A stretch of DNA of 64,000 bases from G963665495 sp963677785. GTDB lineage: Bacteria; Desulfobacterota; Desulfovibrionia; Desulfovibrionales; Desulfovibrionaceae. The notes beneath the pieces were generated by a model. That model saw only the letters and a list, made by a program, of their open reading frames with translations. It was not told the DNA's origin and did no database searches. Positions 1 through 8,628 of the stretch are shown here, in pieces. The stretch spans positions 496,001 to 560,000 of the forward strand of contig CAXXDH010000001.1 in the NCBI GenBank assembly GCA_963677785.2, in the 5' to 3' direction. Both the position numbers and the translations under genes were made by a program. The first letter of the stretch is position 1. Each line of letters opens with the position of its first letter.

Positions 1-2
1 TC

Positions 3-185
3 GCCAAACCCGGCGGCCACGTCTGCTTCACCATCCGCGAAGGCGCTTACGAAGATTACGACTATCGCAAACGTATGCTGGAACTCGAAAAAGACAACGT
101 TTGGGAACTGCTCGAACTGCGCGATACGGACTATCTGGCCAAAGAAAACGTCACCTGCAAGCTTTGCACGTACGCAGTACGCTGA
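3..185 (+). CDS. Class I SAM-dependent methyltransferase, C-terminal fragment
   Basis: Only the last 60 codons are inside the window and the reading frame is open from base 3 to a TGA at 183-185. The piece begins in a 'KPGGHVCFTIR' segment, which resembles the late beta-strand region of Rossmann-type methyltransferases (PGG followed by a hydrophobic strand). It ends in a Cys-containing tail. The substrate cannot be inferred from this fragment. A strong intrinsic terminator follows about 35 bases after the stop, so this is the last gene of its transcription unit. The family call rests on the PGG motif and general look only. Confidence 0.55.
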   Translation, partial: AKPGGHVCFTIREGAYEDYDYRKRMLELEKDNVWELLELRDTDYLAKENVTCKLCTYAVR

Positions 186-218
186 CAGCCGCGACAGTTG
201 CATCGCCATACCGCGCGA

Positions 219-252
219 AAAACCGGCCTGGGTTTCCTGGGCCGGTTTTTTT
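219..252 (+). terminator. Rho-independent terminator after the methyltransferase fragment
   Basis: The arms AACCGGCC and GGCCGGTT enclose a short loop and are followed by a T-run (TTTTTTT). It lies just downstream of the first gene on the plus strand. Confidence 0.85.
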
Positions 253-364
253 GAGGGGAAAGTCACGCAAAATAATTCACACTTTTTTGGGATGCGCATC
301 ATAAAAAAATTCGCTAGGTTGTTCCGCAACGAATTTGTCTGAGCGCATTTCAAGGATAAATCAC

Positions 365-874
365 ATGCAACTGTCTCAACTTCTTTACATGTTCCTTGCC
401 GGGACATTTGGCGGGCTTGTGCTCTGGAAACTGAAAGTTCCCAGCGGAGCCCTGATGGGCGCCATGATCGGCGTTGTGATCTATAAATACATCAGCCGCT
501 CGCAGGTGGAATTTCCCGTGAGTCTGAATCTGGCCGTGCAGATTTTCATCGGCGTAAGCATCGGTGCCCTGTTTCAGGTGGAAATGATGCATGAGCTCAA
601 GGTGATGTTCTGGTCCGTGGTGTTTTCCTGCATGGCCCTGGTGCTGGCCGGGTTGCTCTTCTCCTTTGTGCTGATCAAGTGCGGCGTATTGGATACGTCC
701 ACTGCCTACCTGAGCACGTCGCCCGGCGCCATGACGGCCATGATCGGCCTGGCCATGGATACGAGCGCCAACCTGCCCATGGTGATGACCTTTCACTTTT
801 TCCGGATTTCTTTTGTCATTGTTACGGCACCGGCCATTCTGGCGCTGGTGCGGATGCTGACCAACAAACACTGA
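365..874 (+). CDS. AbrB-family membrane protein, single-repeat (half-size)
   Basis: A 169-residue, very hydrophobic protein with about five membrane segments and the Gly/Pro-rich pattern of the AbrB/COG3180 permease family (an 'LKVPSGALMGAMIG' start, then 'STSPGAMTAMIG'). Typical family members of about 350 residues carry two such repeats. This one has a single repeat and would need to pair with itself or another half. Start: an upstream in-frame TTG at 335 exists, but ATG 365 has an AAGGAT Shine-Dalgarno sequence seven bases ahead. Transport substrate is unknown; some family members have been linked to ammonia or small-molecule efflux. It is convergent with the next gene. Confidence 0.75.
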   Translation: MQLSQLLYMFLAGTFGGLVLWKLKVPSGALMGAMIGVVIYKYISRSQVEFPVSLNLAVQIFIGVSIGALFQVEMMHELKVMFWSVVFSCMALVLAGLLFSFVLIKCGVLDTSTAYLSTSPGAMTAMIGLAMDTSANLPMVMTFHFFRISFVIVTAPAILALVRMLTNKH

Positions 875-883
875 TCCGGCGTT

Positions 884-990
884 CTAGAGCATCTTAATCT
901 TGAAAAGGTTTAGATGCTCTTATGCATTTATCTGAAACGATGGAACATCGTTTCGGATGTAAGCCTTGTTTCAAGGCGAAAATGCATTAG
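884..990. repeat. Compact element of nested inverted repeats in a convergent intergenic gap
   Basis: Four inverted repeats lie within about 105 bases: AGAGCATCT/AGATGCTCT (886-894 and 912-920); ATGCATT/AATGCAT (922-928 and 981-987); a hairpin with arms CTGAAACGATG and CATCGTTTCGG (932-942 and 946-956); and GCCTTG/CAAGGC (963-968 and 972-977). It separates two convergent genes and may act as a bidirectional terminator or be a REP/MITE-like dispersed element. There is no clear T-run. Confidence 0.5.
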
Positions 991-2270
991 GCTTTCTCAC
1001 GCAAGCGGCTGCCGAGTTTTTCCAACGACTCCAACGCCTTGCCATATTCGCCGAAGGCGGCGCGGACGTAGATTTCGTCGGCCAGGCTTTTGTACGGGCC
1101 GCTTGCCAGCTGCCTGCGCAAGCTGTCCGCCAGGGAGAGCGAGGCTGGAGAGGCCAGGGCAAAGAGGTTGCGCAGTTCGGGAACCAGGGAGTCCGGACTA
1201 TCCGCAACGCCTTGCTCTTCTGGCTCGATCCGGCCGGTATGGGGCGTGGCGGAAGCTATCCGGTCTGCCTCCTGAGCCGTGCCTGCTGCGGCAAAAGCGG
1301 CGTTTTCAGCCCCCTCCAGGGAGGGAGCCGCTTTTTTCGGCTTTTTGCATTGCACCGTTGCGGCGCCGAATTTTTCATTGTGCGCCTTGCGCCAGGCCGC
1401 AAATCCGAGCGCCGGGACAATCACCAATGCGGCCAACAGAAAGGCCAGAGCAAGGACGGCATCGCTTCGCAATCCGGCCAGCCGCTGCTCGGCGGGCGTA
1501 TCCTGGGTGGCCATGTCCATACCCAGCTGGTCCAGGAGCCGTGCCGCAACATCCCATTGTTCGTGGTTGGATTGATGGTAAGCGCCCATACGCCGGCGCA
1601 GCTGGGCCAGGTCCTGCACCTGAGCGGGGATGCGGTCAAGCTGCGCCGCGGTCTGGTCCGCGCCTTCCAGGCGCAGCATTTTGGCGTGGGTGGCCAGTTC
1701 GCTTGTCAGCAGCTCCCAGCGCGTTTCCACGGTGGCGTCCGCATGTTCGAGCTCCAGACGCAGCCTGGTCAGGACAAGGAGCATGTTTTTGGAATCGCCG
1801 CCGGTCTTGACGGTTTCCACAATCGAGTTGAGCAGGGCGTCGAATGCGGCCAGCCGTTTGGCGATCAGTCCGGTTAGACGCTCCAGTTCGTCGCGGTTGG
1901 CGCTCAGATCCTTGAGCTGGGCGAACACCGCGCTCAGGACCTCTTTGCTGCGACTGTCCATGGCCTCGGAGGCATCGTCGCCGTTGAAATCATCCGCCAG
2001 TTTCTGCACTTCGGCCAGGGCGGCATGGCGGGCGTTTTTTTCCGGCGCATGAAGAATGATTTCACCGTACCGGGCCAGTCGTTCGACAATGGTTGCCAGT
2101 TCGCTGCGCCGGTGTACGGCTGACAACAGGCTGGAATCGAGATTCTGGGCCGTACGTGAGATAGTATACAGGGTGAACGCCGCCCAGCACACAGCCAGAA
2201 GCAGCAGAATCCCGGCCAGGCCTGCGAGCCGTCCGGAGGAATTATTGAAGAAAAACGCGTGGCGGTTCAA
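987..2270 (-). CDS. Two-TM sensor-like membrane protein of unknown function
   Basis: A 427-residue protein when started at TTG 2270, which has an AGGAGA ribosome-binding site four bases ahead. The longer upstream reading adds a sequence with no signal and no good start. Membrane segments are at about residues 15-36 and 270-292. They flank a roughly 230-residue helical, Glu/Leu/Arg-rich external domain resembling the four-helix sensor domains of chemoreceptors. The cytoplasmic tail (about 295-427) has an Ala/Glu-rich linker and a helical end but no HAMP, kinase, GGDEF or MCP signature. It may be a truncated or divergent receptor. It is divergent from the FUSC pair, 192 bases away. Confidence 0.6.
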   Translation of the reverse strand: MNRHAFFFNNSSGRLAGLAGILLLLAVCWAAFTLYTISRTAQNLDSSLLSAVHRRSELATIVERLARYGEIILHAPEKNARHAALAEVQKLADDFNGDDASEAMDSRSKEVLSAVFAQLKDLSANRDELERLTGLIAKRLAAFDALLNSIVETVKTGGDSKNMLLVLTRLRLELEHADATVETRWELLTSELATHAKMLRLEGADQTAAQLDRIPAQVQDLAQLRRRMGAYHQSNHEQWDVAARLLDQLGMDMATQDTPAEQRLAGLRSDAVLALAFLLAALVIVPALGFAAWRKAHNEKFGAATVQCKKPKKAAPSLEGAENAAFAAAGTAQEADRIASATPHTGRIEPEEQGVADSPDSLVPELRNLFALASPASLSLADSLRRQLASGPYKSLADEIYVRAAFGEYGKALESLEKLGSRLREKA

Positions 2271-2462
2271 GGCGTCTCCTGTTTGTTGTATCAAAGCCAG
2301 TAGTACTAGAGCCTGTTGGAAAAGGTCAATGCGGGTGTTTCTTCGTACCATGAAGGCCGGCAGGGCTGCGGCGGTAAGGCAATTGTAATGAGAACGCCTT
2401 TTCATGCGCATGAAATTGGGGCATAAGCTTCGGCTTGCTAACAAGACTGATAAGGAAGCGAA

Positions 2463-3587
2463 GTGAAGTATACTATAGATAAGGACGGACTGCGCCAGGG
2501 GCTGGCCATGAGTACGGTGATCATGGCGGCCATGGTGTTTTATACGACGTTCACCACGCCCTACCGGTTTTGGGCCGTCATGGGCGCGTTGATGTTCATT
2601 CAGCAGCGTTACAACGATCCGTTTCGCGAGCGGCTGCCCATACTGCTCTACAGCGGCGCGGGAGCCCTGCTGGTGGTGGCGCCTTTTGCCATGCTGGGCG
2701 AACTTTCATGGTGGTGGTTCGCGGCGGGGCTGGCGCTTCTGGCCTTTGCGGGCATGTGGCTGGGAGGTGTCTGGCGTCCGTGGCAGGGGGTGACCACCAG
2801 CGTGCTTTTGGTGGCCATGTTCGCCGGATCCCTGACGCCGTTGTCGCTGCAGGGAGCGCAACTCAACGTGCTGGCGCTCGAGTTCTGGCTGTTGATCGGT
2901 ATCGGCCTGGCCATCGTTTTTGCCTGGCTCTGGGATACGCTCATTCCCAGGCGGAATTTCCCCAGGCAGGCCCTGCTCGTATTTCAGGAGTTGCAACGTT
3001 CGTTGCAACCCTCCCGACATTTTTTTCTTGGTACGGATTTGTCGGGTGATGCGGCCGACCCCGCGGACGTTCCGGAGAGTTTGACGGACCAGTCCGCCGA
3101 GACGACCATCTATACGCGGGTGGCAGAACTGACGGCGGATTTGCCGATTGTATCCAAAGGCTATGCTCTGGGCACCTGTCCGCTGGCCTCCAGTACGCTG
3201 CGTATGGGGCGCTGGCTGACCACCTTGACCGAGGCGCTGGCCCGTATTCCGGACAAGGCCCTGGTGGAGCGCGCCGTACCCGGCGCGAGTCAATTGGCCG
3301 GGACCATCGTCGAAGGTATGGGACGTATCGTGGAGCGCTTGGAACATGCCGTCGGCGGTTCCGGCAAAAGCGCCGGGGGCGGAGAGCCACAGAACTGGCA
3401 GGCCGCCGACCGCTCCACTGCCGCGGCTCTGAAGCGTTCGGGAGCCATGGAATCTATTTGCAACGACGAGCTGACCCGGATGGACTGGAGCGCGGCGCTG
3501 GCCGTGGTGGAAGTGGCCTTTTGCCTCGAACAGCTTGCCCGTGACCTGCGCAAGGCCGAACAACGTCTGGAGGAGGTGCTGCAATGA
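2463..3587 (+). CDS. FUSC-like inner-membrane exporter subunit, first half
   Basis: A 374-residue protein with about five or six N-terminal membrane helices (residues 12-160) and a long cytoplasmic helical domain (about 170-374). This is the half-unit architecture of aromatic-acid/fusaric-acid resistance transporters (FUSC, YccS/AaeB type). GTG start at 2463 with AAGGA a few bases upstream. The stop overlaps the start of the next gene as ATGA, so the two are translationally coupled. Together the two proteins have the two membrane blocks and two soluble blocks usually found in one FUSC polypeptide. Substrate unknown; efflux of aromatic or hydrophobic weak acids is the family expectation. Confidence 0.65.
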   Translation: MKYTIDKDGLRQGLAMSTVIMAAMVFYTTFTTPYRFWAVMGALMFIQQRYNDPFRERLPILLYSGAGALLVVAPFAMLGELSWWWFAAGLALLAFAGMWLGGVWRPWQGVTTSVLLVAMFAGSLTPLSLQGAQLNVLALEFWLLIGIGLAIVFAWLWDTLIPRRNFPRQALLVFQELQRSLQPSRHFFLGTDLSGDAADPADVPESLTDQSAETTIYTRVAELTADLPIVSKGYALGTCPLASSTLRMGRWLTTLTEALARIPDKALVERAVPGASQLAGTIVEGMGRIVERLEHAVGGSGKSAGGGEPQNWQAADRSTAAALKRSGAMESICNDELTRMDWSAALAVVEVAFCLEQLARDLRKAEQRLEEVLQ

Positions 3588-4714
3588 ACATGATGGACTC
3601 ATTGCAGGCGGTACGGAGCCGGTTGCTGCGACCGACCCCCGGGGCGGCGCTCTCCGGCCTGCGTATGGCCTTGGCTCTGGTGGCCGCCGTGGCGCTGTCG
3701 CAGCTTTTTTCCCTCGGACACGGCTACTGGGTGATCCTGACCATGGTGGTGGTGATGAAAAGCGGCCTGGGAGCCACGTTGCTGACGTCCTACCAGCGTG
3801 TTCTCGGGACGCTCATCGGCGTTGCCGTGGGGATACCGATTCTGTTCATCCCGGAATCTCTGCACGGTTTGTTGTACGTGGGGCTGTTTATTTCGCTGTT
3901 CGGCATCGGATACGCGACTTCCCGTTCGTATACGGTGCTGGTGGTCTGCATGACCGTGTTCGTCTTTTTTCTGTTTCCCCTGCTGGGAGCGCAGATGGAT
4001 GCGCTTTTTCAGGAGCGGTTGCTGGATACGGTTTTGGGGGCCGTGGTGGGTACGGCCTTTTCCATGTTTGTCCGGCCCGACATGGCCCGTACGCGGCTGC
4101 CGCACGAATATGCAGCCTTTTTGCGGGCCTGCGCTGCTTTTTTTGAAGACATCACTGCGGCGGCGCAACGTTGCGAGTTGCGCGAAAATGTGGAGCTGCT
4201 CTCTACGATAGCCCTGAAACGAGACATCTGCGCCAGCACCCTGCAGGAGTCGCGGCACGAACCTGGCAGTGGTAAAACATTGCGTACGGGCGCGCTGGTG
4301 GAGGCGCATCTGGACAGAATTTACAGCGAGTTGCTGCATTTCAAAGGCGCGGCGGATATCCTCACCGTCCATTGCCCGGAAGTCATGCAATCCGGGCGCA
4401 TTCCCAGGCTGATCAGCATGCTTTCGGAGCTTTTCACTCTGACCGCGGACCTTTACGAACGCCAGATGCGTATTGAGGCTTGGGAAAAACGGCGTCTGGA
4501 ATTGCGCGAATTATTGTTTCAGCTGCCCATGGAACAATTGATCCGCGACGACTTGCCTTCGGTTTACCTGCCAGTGGGCATGTATTTTCAGCATCTCAGA
4601 GGCATCGCCCTGGAAGTGGCGGGCTGCGGAGACGTCTATAAAATCTGGCTGCGGACTCACGAACACTACGGGCTGCGCGCCAAACTGCGCGAACGGCTGC
4701 ATGGCAAGCAATAG
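3584..4714 (+). CDS. FUSC-family exporter subunit, second half
   Basis: A 376-residue protein. Helices at about residues 23-45, 48-70, 75-95, 98-118, 122-140 and 148-165 precede a soluble helical domain. The 'GHGYWVILTMVVVMKSG' segment followed by 'YQRVLGTLIG' is the recognisable FUSC signature (W.hLT.h.V..p..G.T...a..R..GT..G). The start codon overlaps the previous stop, with GGAGGT just upstream inside the first gene. It most likely forms a heteromeric pump with the preceding protein. No periplasmic adaptor gene sits next to it, unlike aaeA-aaeB systems. Confidence 0.75.
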   Translation: MNMMDSLQAVRSRLLRPTPGAALSGLRMALALVAAVALSQLFSLGHGYWVILTMVVVMKSGLGATLLTSYQRVLGTLIGVAVGIPILFIPESLHGLLYVGLFISLFGIGYATSRSYTVLVVCMTVFVFFLFPLLGAQMDALFQERLLDTVLGAVVGTAFSMFVRPDMARTRLPHEYAAFLRACAAFFEDITAAAQRCELRENVELLSTIALKRDICASTLQESRHEPGSGKTLRTGALVEAHLDRIYSELLHFKGAADILTVHCPEVMQSGRIPRLISMLSELFTLTADLYERQMRIEAWEKRRLELRELLFQLPMEQLIRDDLPSVYLPVGMYFQHLRGIALEVAGCGDVYKIWLRTHEHYGLRAKLRERLHGKQ

Positions 4715-5034
4715 AAAAAGATCTTTATCCGGGGCCTGTACGTCTGGAATTTGTGCCGGGCGGCAGGCCTGGACCATATTCACGCGGCGTTTGATTGTTT
4801 TTTTGGACAGGCACCTTTACAAAACCTACCAAAAGAACTAGTTGTAACTTGACTTGCTTGCGCGATCGGATCAGAGACTTTCCTTTTTGCCGTATCATAC
4901 GGCAGGCGGTGCTGTTACAGCCTGCCGGACTCCCTGTCCCAGAGCATTTCCCGAATACACTCCGGCATCGCCGGAATCGCTTGCCGGCTATCGCGCCCGG
5001 CTGTGGATATTCCTTTTAAAAATTGGATTATTTT
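4715..5034. other. Intergenic region without a supported gene
   Basis: About 320 bases between the FUSC pair and the helicase. It contains a small perfect inverted repeat TGCCGTA-TCA-TACGGCA at 4888-4904 and a TCCGGC-ATC-GCCGGA hairpin further on. Either could be an operator or weak terminator. No convincing ORF is visible. It presumably holds the helicase promoter. Confidence 0.4.
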
Positions 5035-6333
5035 GTGAGTTTTGAATCGTTTTCATTCGAACGCCGGATTATGTCCGGCATCGAAGCCTGTGGCTATGTT
5101 TCCCCCACCCCTATTCAGGAACGCGCCATCCCGGCCGTGTTGAAAAGACGCGACGTGCTTGGTCTGGCTCAGACCGGCACCGGAAAGACAGCTGCTTTTG
5201 CCCTGCCGGTGCTGCAGCGTCTACTGGAAAACAAGGCCGCAAGACGCGGCCCCGTCCGGGTCCTGGTTCTTGCACCCACGCGTGAGCTGGCGTTGCAAAT
5301 ACATGAATCCTTCGTACAATTGGGCAAGCAGACCGGTTTGCGTAGCGCGGCCGTCTTCGGCGGCGTGGGCCTTGGTCCCCAGATTAAAGCCTTGCGCAAT
5401 GCCGCCATTGCCGTTGCCTGTCCGGGGCGGCTTCTGGACCTGATGCAACGCGGCGTGGCGGATTTACGCCATGTTGATACGCTGATTCTTGACGAGGCGG
5501 ACCGGATGCTGGACATGGGCTTTTTGCCGGACATCAAAAAAATCGTCAGCGCCATTCCGGCCGAACGCCAGAATCTGCTGTTTTCCGCAACCATGCCCCG
5601 CGAAATTCGCAAGCTTTCAGAGAGCCTTTTGCGCGATCCGGTCGAGGTCAAGGTGGCCAACACGGCGCCGGCAGCCACGGTCAGCCATACGCTTTACCCG
5701 GTGGCGCACCATCTGAAAGGGCGTTTGCTGGAAGCTTTGTTTCAGGAACTGGACCACGAGAACGTGCTTATTTTCACCCGTACGAAGCACAAGGCCAAGG
5801 CTTTGGCCCGTACGCTCGAGCGCAGAGGGCTCAGTGCCACTTCTCTGCAGGGCAATCTTTCGCAGAGCCAGCGCCAGAAGGCCCTGGATGGTTTCCGGAG
5901 CGGCAAATTCCGCGTGATGGTCGCCACAGACATCGCGGCAAGGGGCATTGATTGCGCCAACATTTCGCATGTGATCAATTATGACGTGCCGGATACGGCG
6001 GAAACCTACACGCACCGTATCGGTCGTACGGGCCGTGCGGAGCGCAGCGGCGAGGCTCTGACCCTGGTGACCAACGAGGACTGGTCCATTGTCCGGGCCA
6101 TAGAACGTACGTTGGGAAAAGGCGTCCGGCAGTGCCGGCTGGAAGGTTTTGACTACGATTGCGCGCCGCGTCCCGACAACAGAACGCAGCAACGCCCGGA
6201 AGCACGTACGGAGCAACGGCGGAAACAGGCCTCCAGCTCCTCCAAATCCGGACATCACCACCATGCCCGCGGCGCGGGCGGAAACCGGCCCCCAAGACGG
6301 GCCCGGCGGGATGACCTGCGCGCCTCGGCCTGA
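5035..6333 (+). CDS. DEAD-box ATP-dependent RNA helicase (RhlE-like)
   Basis: A 432-residue protein with all the helicase motifs in order: Q-motif region (PTPIQERAIP), Walker A AQTGTGKT (about 45-52), PTREL, GG, DEAD (about 153-156), SAT, a RecA2 domain with ATDIAARGID, and HRIGRTGR. The C-terminus is a basic, Gln/Arg/His-rich RNA-binding tail of about 70 residues, as in RhlE. GTG 5035 is preferred over TTG 5023 because the family begins with an (M)SFxSFxF motif and here reads SFESFSF. Likely role: RNA duplex unwinding in ribosome assembly or mRNA turnover. A strong hairpin follows the gene. Confidence 0.93.
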   Translation: MSFESFSFERRIMSGIEACGYVSPTPIQERAIPAVLKRRDVLGLAQTGTGKTAAFALPVLQRLLENKAARRGPVRVLVLAPTRELALQIHESFVQLGKQTGLRSAAVFGGVGLGPQIKALRNAAIAVACPGRLLDLMQRGVADLRHVDTLILDEADRMLDMGFLPDIKKIVSAIPAERQNLLFSATMPREIRKLSESLLRDPVEVKVANTAPAATVSHTLYPVAHHLKGRLLEALFQELDHENVLIFTRTKHKAKALARTLERRGLSATSLQGNLSQSQRQKALDGFRSGKFRVMVATDIAARGIDCANISHVINYDVPDTAETYTHRIGRTGRAERSGEALTLVTNEDWSIVRAIERTLGKGVRQCRLEGFDYDCAPRPDNRTQQRPEARTEQRRKQASSSSKSGHHHHARGAGGNRPPRRARRDDLRASA

Positions 6334-6345
6334 TAGTTTTTTTAC

Positions 6346-6390
6346 CTCCGGCGGTCGGGCATGCCCGGCCGCCGGAGCCTTCCTTTTCTT
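6346..6390. terminator. GC-rich hairpin between convergent helicase and aldolase genes
   Basis: Arms CTCCGGCGG and CCGCCGGAG with an inner GGGC/GCCC pair, followed on the plus strand by a pyrimidine tract (CCTTCCTTTTCTT). It can serve the helicase and possibly, in the other direction, the aldolase gene. Confidence 0.65.
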
Positions 6391-7150
6391 ATTCTTCCCC
6401 GTGTACGAGCTTGACGATTTTTTCCAAACATTCTTCGGAGTTGGGGCGCTGAAAAATATTGCGACCGATGGTGACGCCGGATGCGCCGCATTCGAGAGCT
6501 TCCTTGAGCATCCGGAGCACGCCGTCGAATTCGGGCTGGCTCGGTCCTCCGGCCACCAGTACGGGCGCCGGAGAAGCGGCAATGGCCTCACCGAAGCTTG
6601 CCGCGTCGTTTGAGAAGGGCGTACAGATAAGATCCGCTCCCAGTTCGCCGCCCAGGCGGATGCAATGGGAAATCAGGCTTGAATCAAATTCATTCACGAT
6701 TTGCCCGCCGCGCGGGTAGAGTACCGCGATGACCGGCAGCCCGGCCAGGTGGGCTTCGTCCGTGACCATGCCAAAATCCGAAAGCATACGGTCTTCCAGG
6801 TCATTGCCGATGTTCAGCTGCATGCAGACCGCGTCCGCGCCCAGGCGCTGTGCTTCGGGAATAGAGCAGACCACGCTTTTGTTGTAGGACGGGATGCCGT
6901 GGCGCGTTCCTGCGGAAAGCTGTACGACGAGCAATACCTCGGGGCTCAGGGAGGCGGCATGTGCCCTGGCCAGCCCTTTGTTGAGGATTACGCCCTGAAG
7001 GCCGGTTTTGTCCGCGTTTGCCAGCAGTTCGGGAATCTTGGCAATGCCGGGAGTCATACCCTCGCTCAAACCGTGGTCCAGGGCGAGCAGCACCGTACGA
7101 CGACTGGGTTTGAGAAAGAAGCGTTGCAGTTTTCGTAGACAGCCTATCAT
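6389..7150 (-). CDS. Archaeal-type class I aldolase / ADTH-synthase family protein with Schiff-base Lys replaced
   Basis: A 253-residue (beta/alpha)8 protein of the MJ0400/DhnA-LsrF family, whose members make 2-amino-3,7-dideoxy-heptulosonate for aromatic amino acids or act as fructose-bisphosphate aldolases. Visible family motifs are LALDHGLSEG near the start, 'YPRGG', the phosphate-binding 'VAGGPSQ' and 'GVTIGRNIFQ'. The position expected to hold the Schiff-base lysine (GAD-I-VKT in relatives) reads GADLICT, with Cys176 in place of Lys. The enzyme may therefore be inactive, use another residue, or bind a ligand only. ATG 7150 has GGAG upstream. It is a single gene, divergent from nothing obvious and next to the rRNA methyltransferase. 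Confidence 0.75.
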   Translation of the reverse strand: MIGCLRKLQRFFLKPSRRTVLLALDHGLSEGMTPGIAKIPELLANADKTGLQGVILNKGLARAHAASLSPEVLLVVQLSAGTRHGIPSYNKSVVCSIPEAQRLGADAVCMQLNIGNDLEDRMLSDFGMVTDEAHLAGLPVIAVLYPRGGQIVNEFDSSLISHCIRLGGELGADLICTPFSNDAASFGEAIAASPAPVLVAGGPSQPEFDGVLRMLKEALECGASGVTIGRNIFQRPNSEECLEKIVKLVHGEE

Positions 7151-7196
7151 AATCAATGCTCCAAAGTGCGAATAGTGTACATGACCGGCGGAAAGC

Positions 7197-8501
7197 TCAG
7201 CGGTCCGACCAGATGGCCCGTTTTCCTTTTACCGTGAGCCAGGCCAGGGGCAACTTGTTAAAATACAGACCGGTTAGTCCGGAAAATTTTTTTTCACAGC
7301 GCAAGTCCAGGCTTTGCCCGGACAGGAGAGCGCGCAAGGGGGCAGTGTCCTCCAGGCAGAGCGCATTGCCGTCCCGCCAATGGGTTGCCTCGGGCAGAAG
7401 CAGGCGCAAACGCGGATGCAGGCGCAGTCCCGCCTTGCCGTATTTGCCCAATGGAAAACCCTGCCAGCGAAAGTGCTCTGGCAGCAAGGTGAGCAATTCA
7501 TCGTGCAGCCAAAAGACGCGTTCGCCGAAGCGTGCCGCCAGGCCGTGTTCAAGCGGATGGAGGTTCGCACCTTGTTCGGCGAATTGTTCCATGCTCAACG
7601 GTTCGCCCTGGGCAGGAAAGGCAGGGGCGTTTTCCGCGGCGTCAGTGGAGCCCGATTCTTCGGGTTTGGCCAACAGTGCTATGAAAAATCCCTGCGCATC
7701 GGATTGCCGGCCGTCCACCCGCAGACTGCCCGCCGCATTCTCCAGCACGGGCCGTTCGAAGGAAAAGCCGGGAAAAGGGTAAAGCGGAAGCAGTTCGAGA
7801 CCGAGTTCCTGCTGCGCCCAGACCAGTTGTTCCTCGTTTTCCGCGGGATTGGTGGTGCAGGTGGAATAGGTCATACGTCCGCCGGGCGCGAGCAGGCGCG
7901 CGGCTTCGGCAAGCAGGCGGCGCTGGAGTTTGACCAGCGGCAGAATTTTATCGCCTTTCCAGAGTTTCTTGACGCGCGGATGTTTTTCCACGGTGCCCCA
8001 GCCGCTGCAGGGCGGATCCAGGAGGATGGCTTCCAGGCACGCATCGGGCAGAGGCAGGGCTTCCCCGGGGTAATGGCAGGTGGCCGCGTTGAGAAGATTG
8101 AGCCGTTGCAGATTGCGCCGGAGCGTGGCCAGCCGTTCGGGGTTGGGCTCGTTGGCCAGGACGCAGCCTTCCGGACCCGTGAGCTGGGCAAGGAGTCCGG
8201 ACTTTCCGCCCGGACTGGAGCACATGTCCAGGACGCGTTTGCCCCGCAGGCCGGACGCAAAAGCACTATCCAGGGCCAGGGGCGGCAGCATGGAAGAACG
8301 GTCCTGAATGTAGATAAGGCCGAATTCGGCGGCCAGAGACGCGCCGAGCCCTTCGGTGCCGGTAGCCGTTGCGTAGGCATGCGGACAAAAGGGTTCCTGC
8401 CGCGGGGTGATGTTTTCCCTGCGCAACAATTCAAGCGCCGTGGGGATCTCCAGCGGGCGGCAGACAAGACGGAAGCTGCGGGATTTGTTGGCGGGTTGCA
8501 G
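7197..8501 (-). CDS. RsmB/NOP-family 16S rRNA m5C methyltransferase
   Basis: Contains the class I methyltransferase core with a SAM-binding 'CSSPGGKSGLLAQL', the motif IV 'DPPCSGWGTVEKHP' and the motif VI 'STCTTNPAENE', whose two cysteines are the catalytic pair of RNA m5C methyltransferases. An added C-terminal domain of about 130 residues, ending in 'WLTVKGKRAIWSDR', is like the PUA-type tail of RsmF relatives. The conserved N-terminus (FRLVCRPLEIP) lies downstream of the preceding gene's stop. No ATG, GTG or TTG occurs in frame between that stop and the core, so the start is uncertain. CTG 8501 lies three bases after a GGAGGAG. The start coordinate is therefore approximate. Confidence 0.85.
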   Translation of the reverse strand: MQPANKSRSFRLVCRPLEIPTALELLRRENITPRQEPFCPHAYATATGTEGLGASLAAEFGLIYIQDRSSMLPPLALDSAFASGLRGKRVLDMCSSPGGKSGLLAQLTGPEGCVLANEPNPERLATLRRNLQRLNLLNAATCHYPGEALPLPDACLEAILLDPPCSGWGTVEKHPRVKKLWKGDKILPLVKLQRRLLAEAARLLAPGGRMTYSTCTTNPAENEEQLVWAQQELGLELLPLYPFPGFSFERPVLENAAGSLRVDGRQSDAQGFFIALLAKPEESGSTDAAENAPAFPAQGEPLSMEQFAEQGANLHPLEHGLAARFGERVFWLHDELLTLLPEHFRWQGFPLGKYGKAGLRLHPRLRLLLPEATHWRDGNALCLEDTAPLRALLSGQSLDLRCEKKFSGLTGLYFNKLPLAWLTVKGKRAIWSDR

Positions 8502-8628
8502 GTTCTCCTCCAGAAAAGAAACAATCCGGCCGGTAGCACGTACGCAAAACCAGAAAAACGGAGGCGTCGACCGGAGATGAACAGGGACTGCCCAGAGCCG
8601 TCGGAAGGGCGGCCCCGGCGAAAAATAG

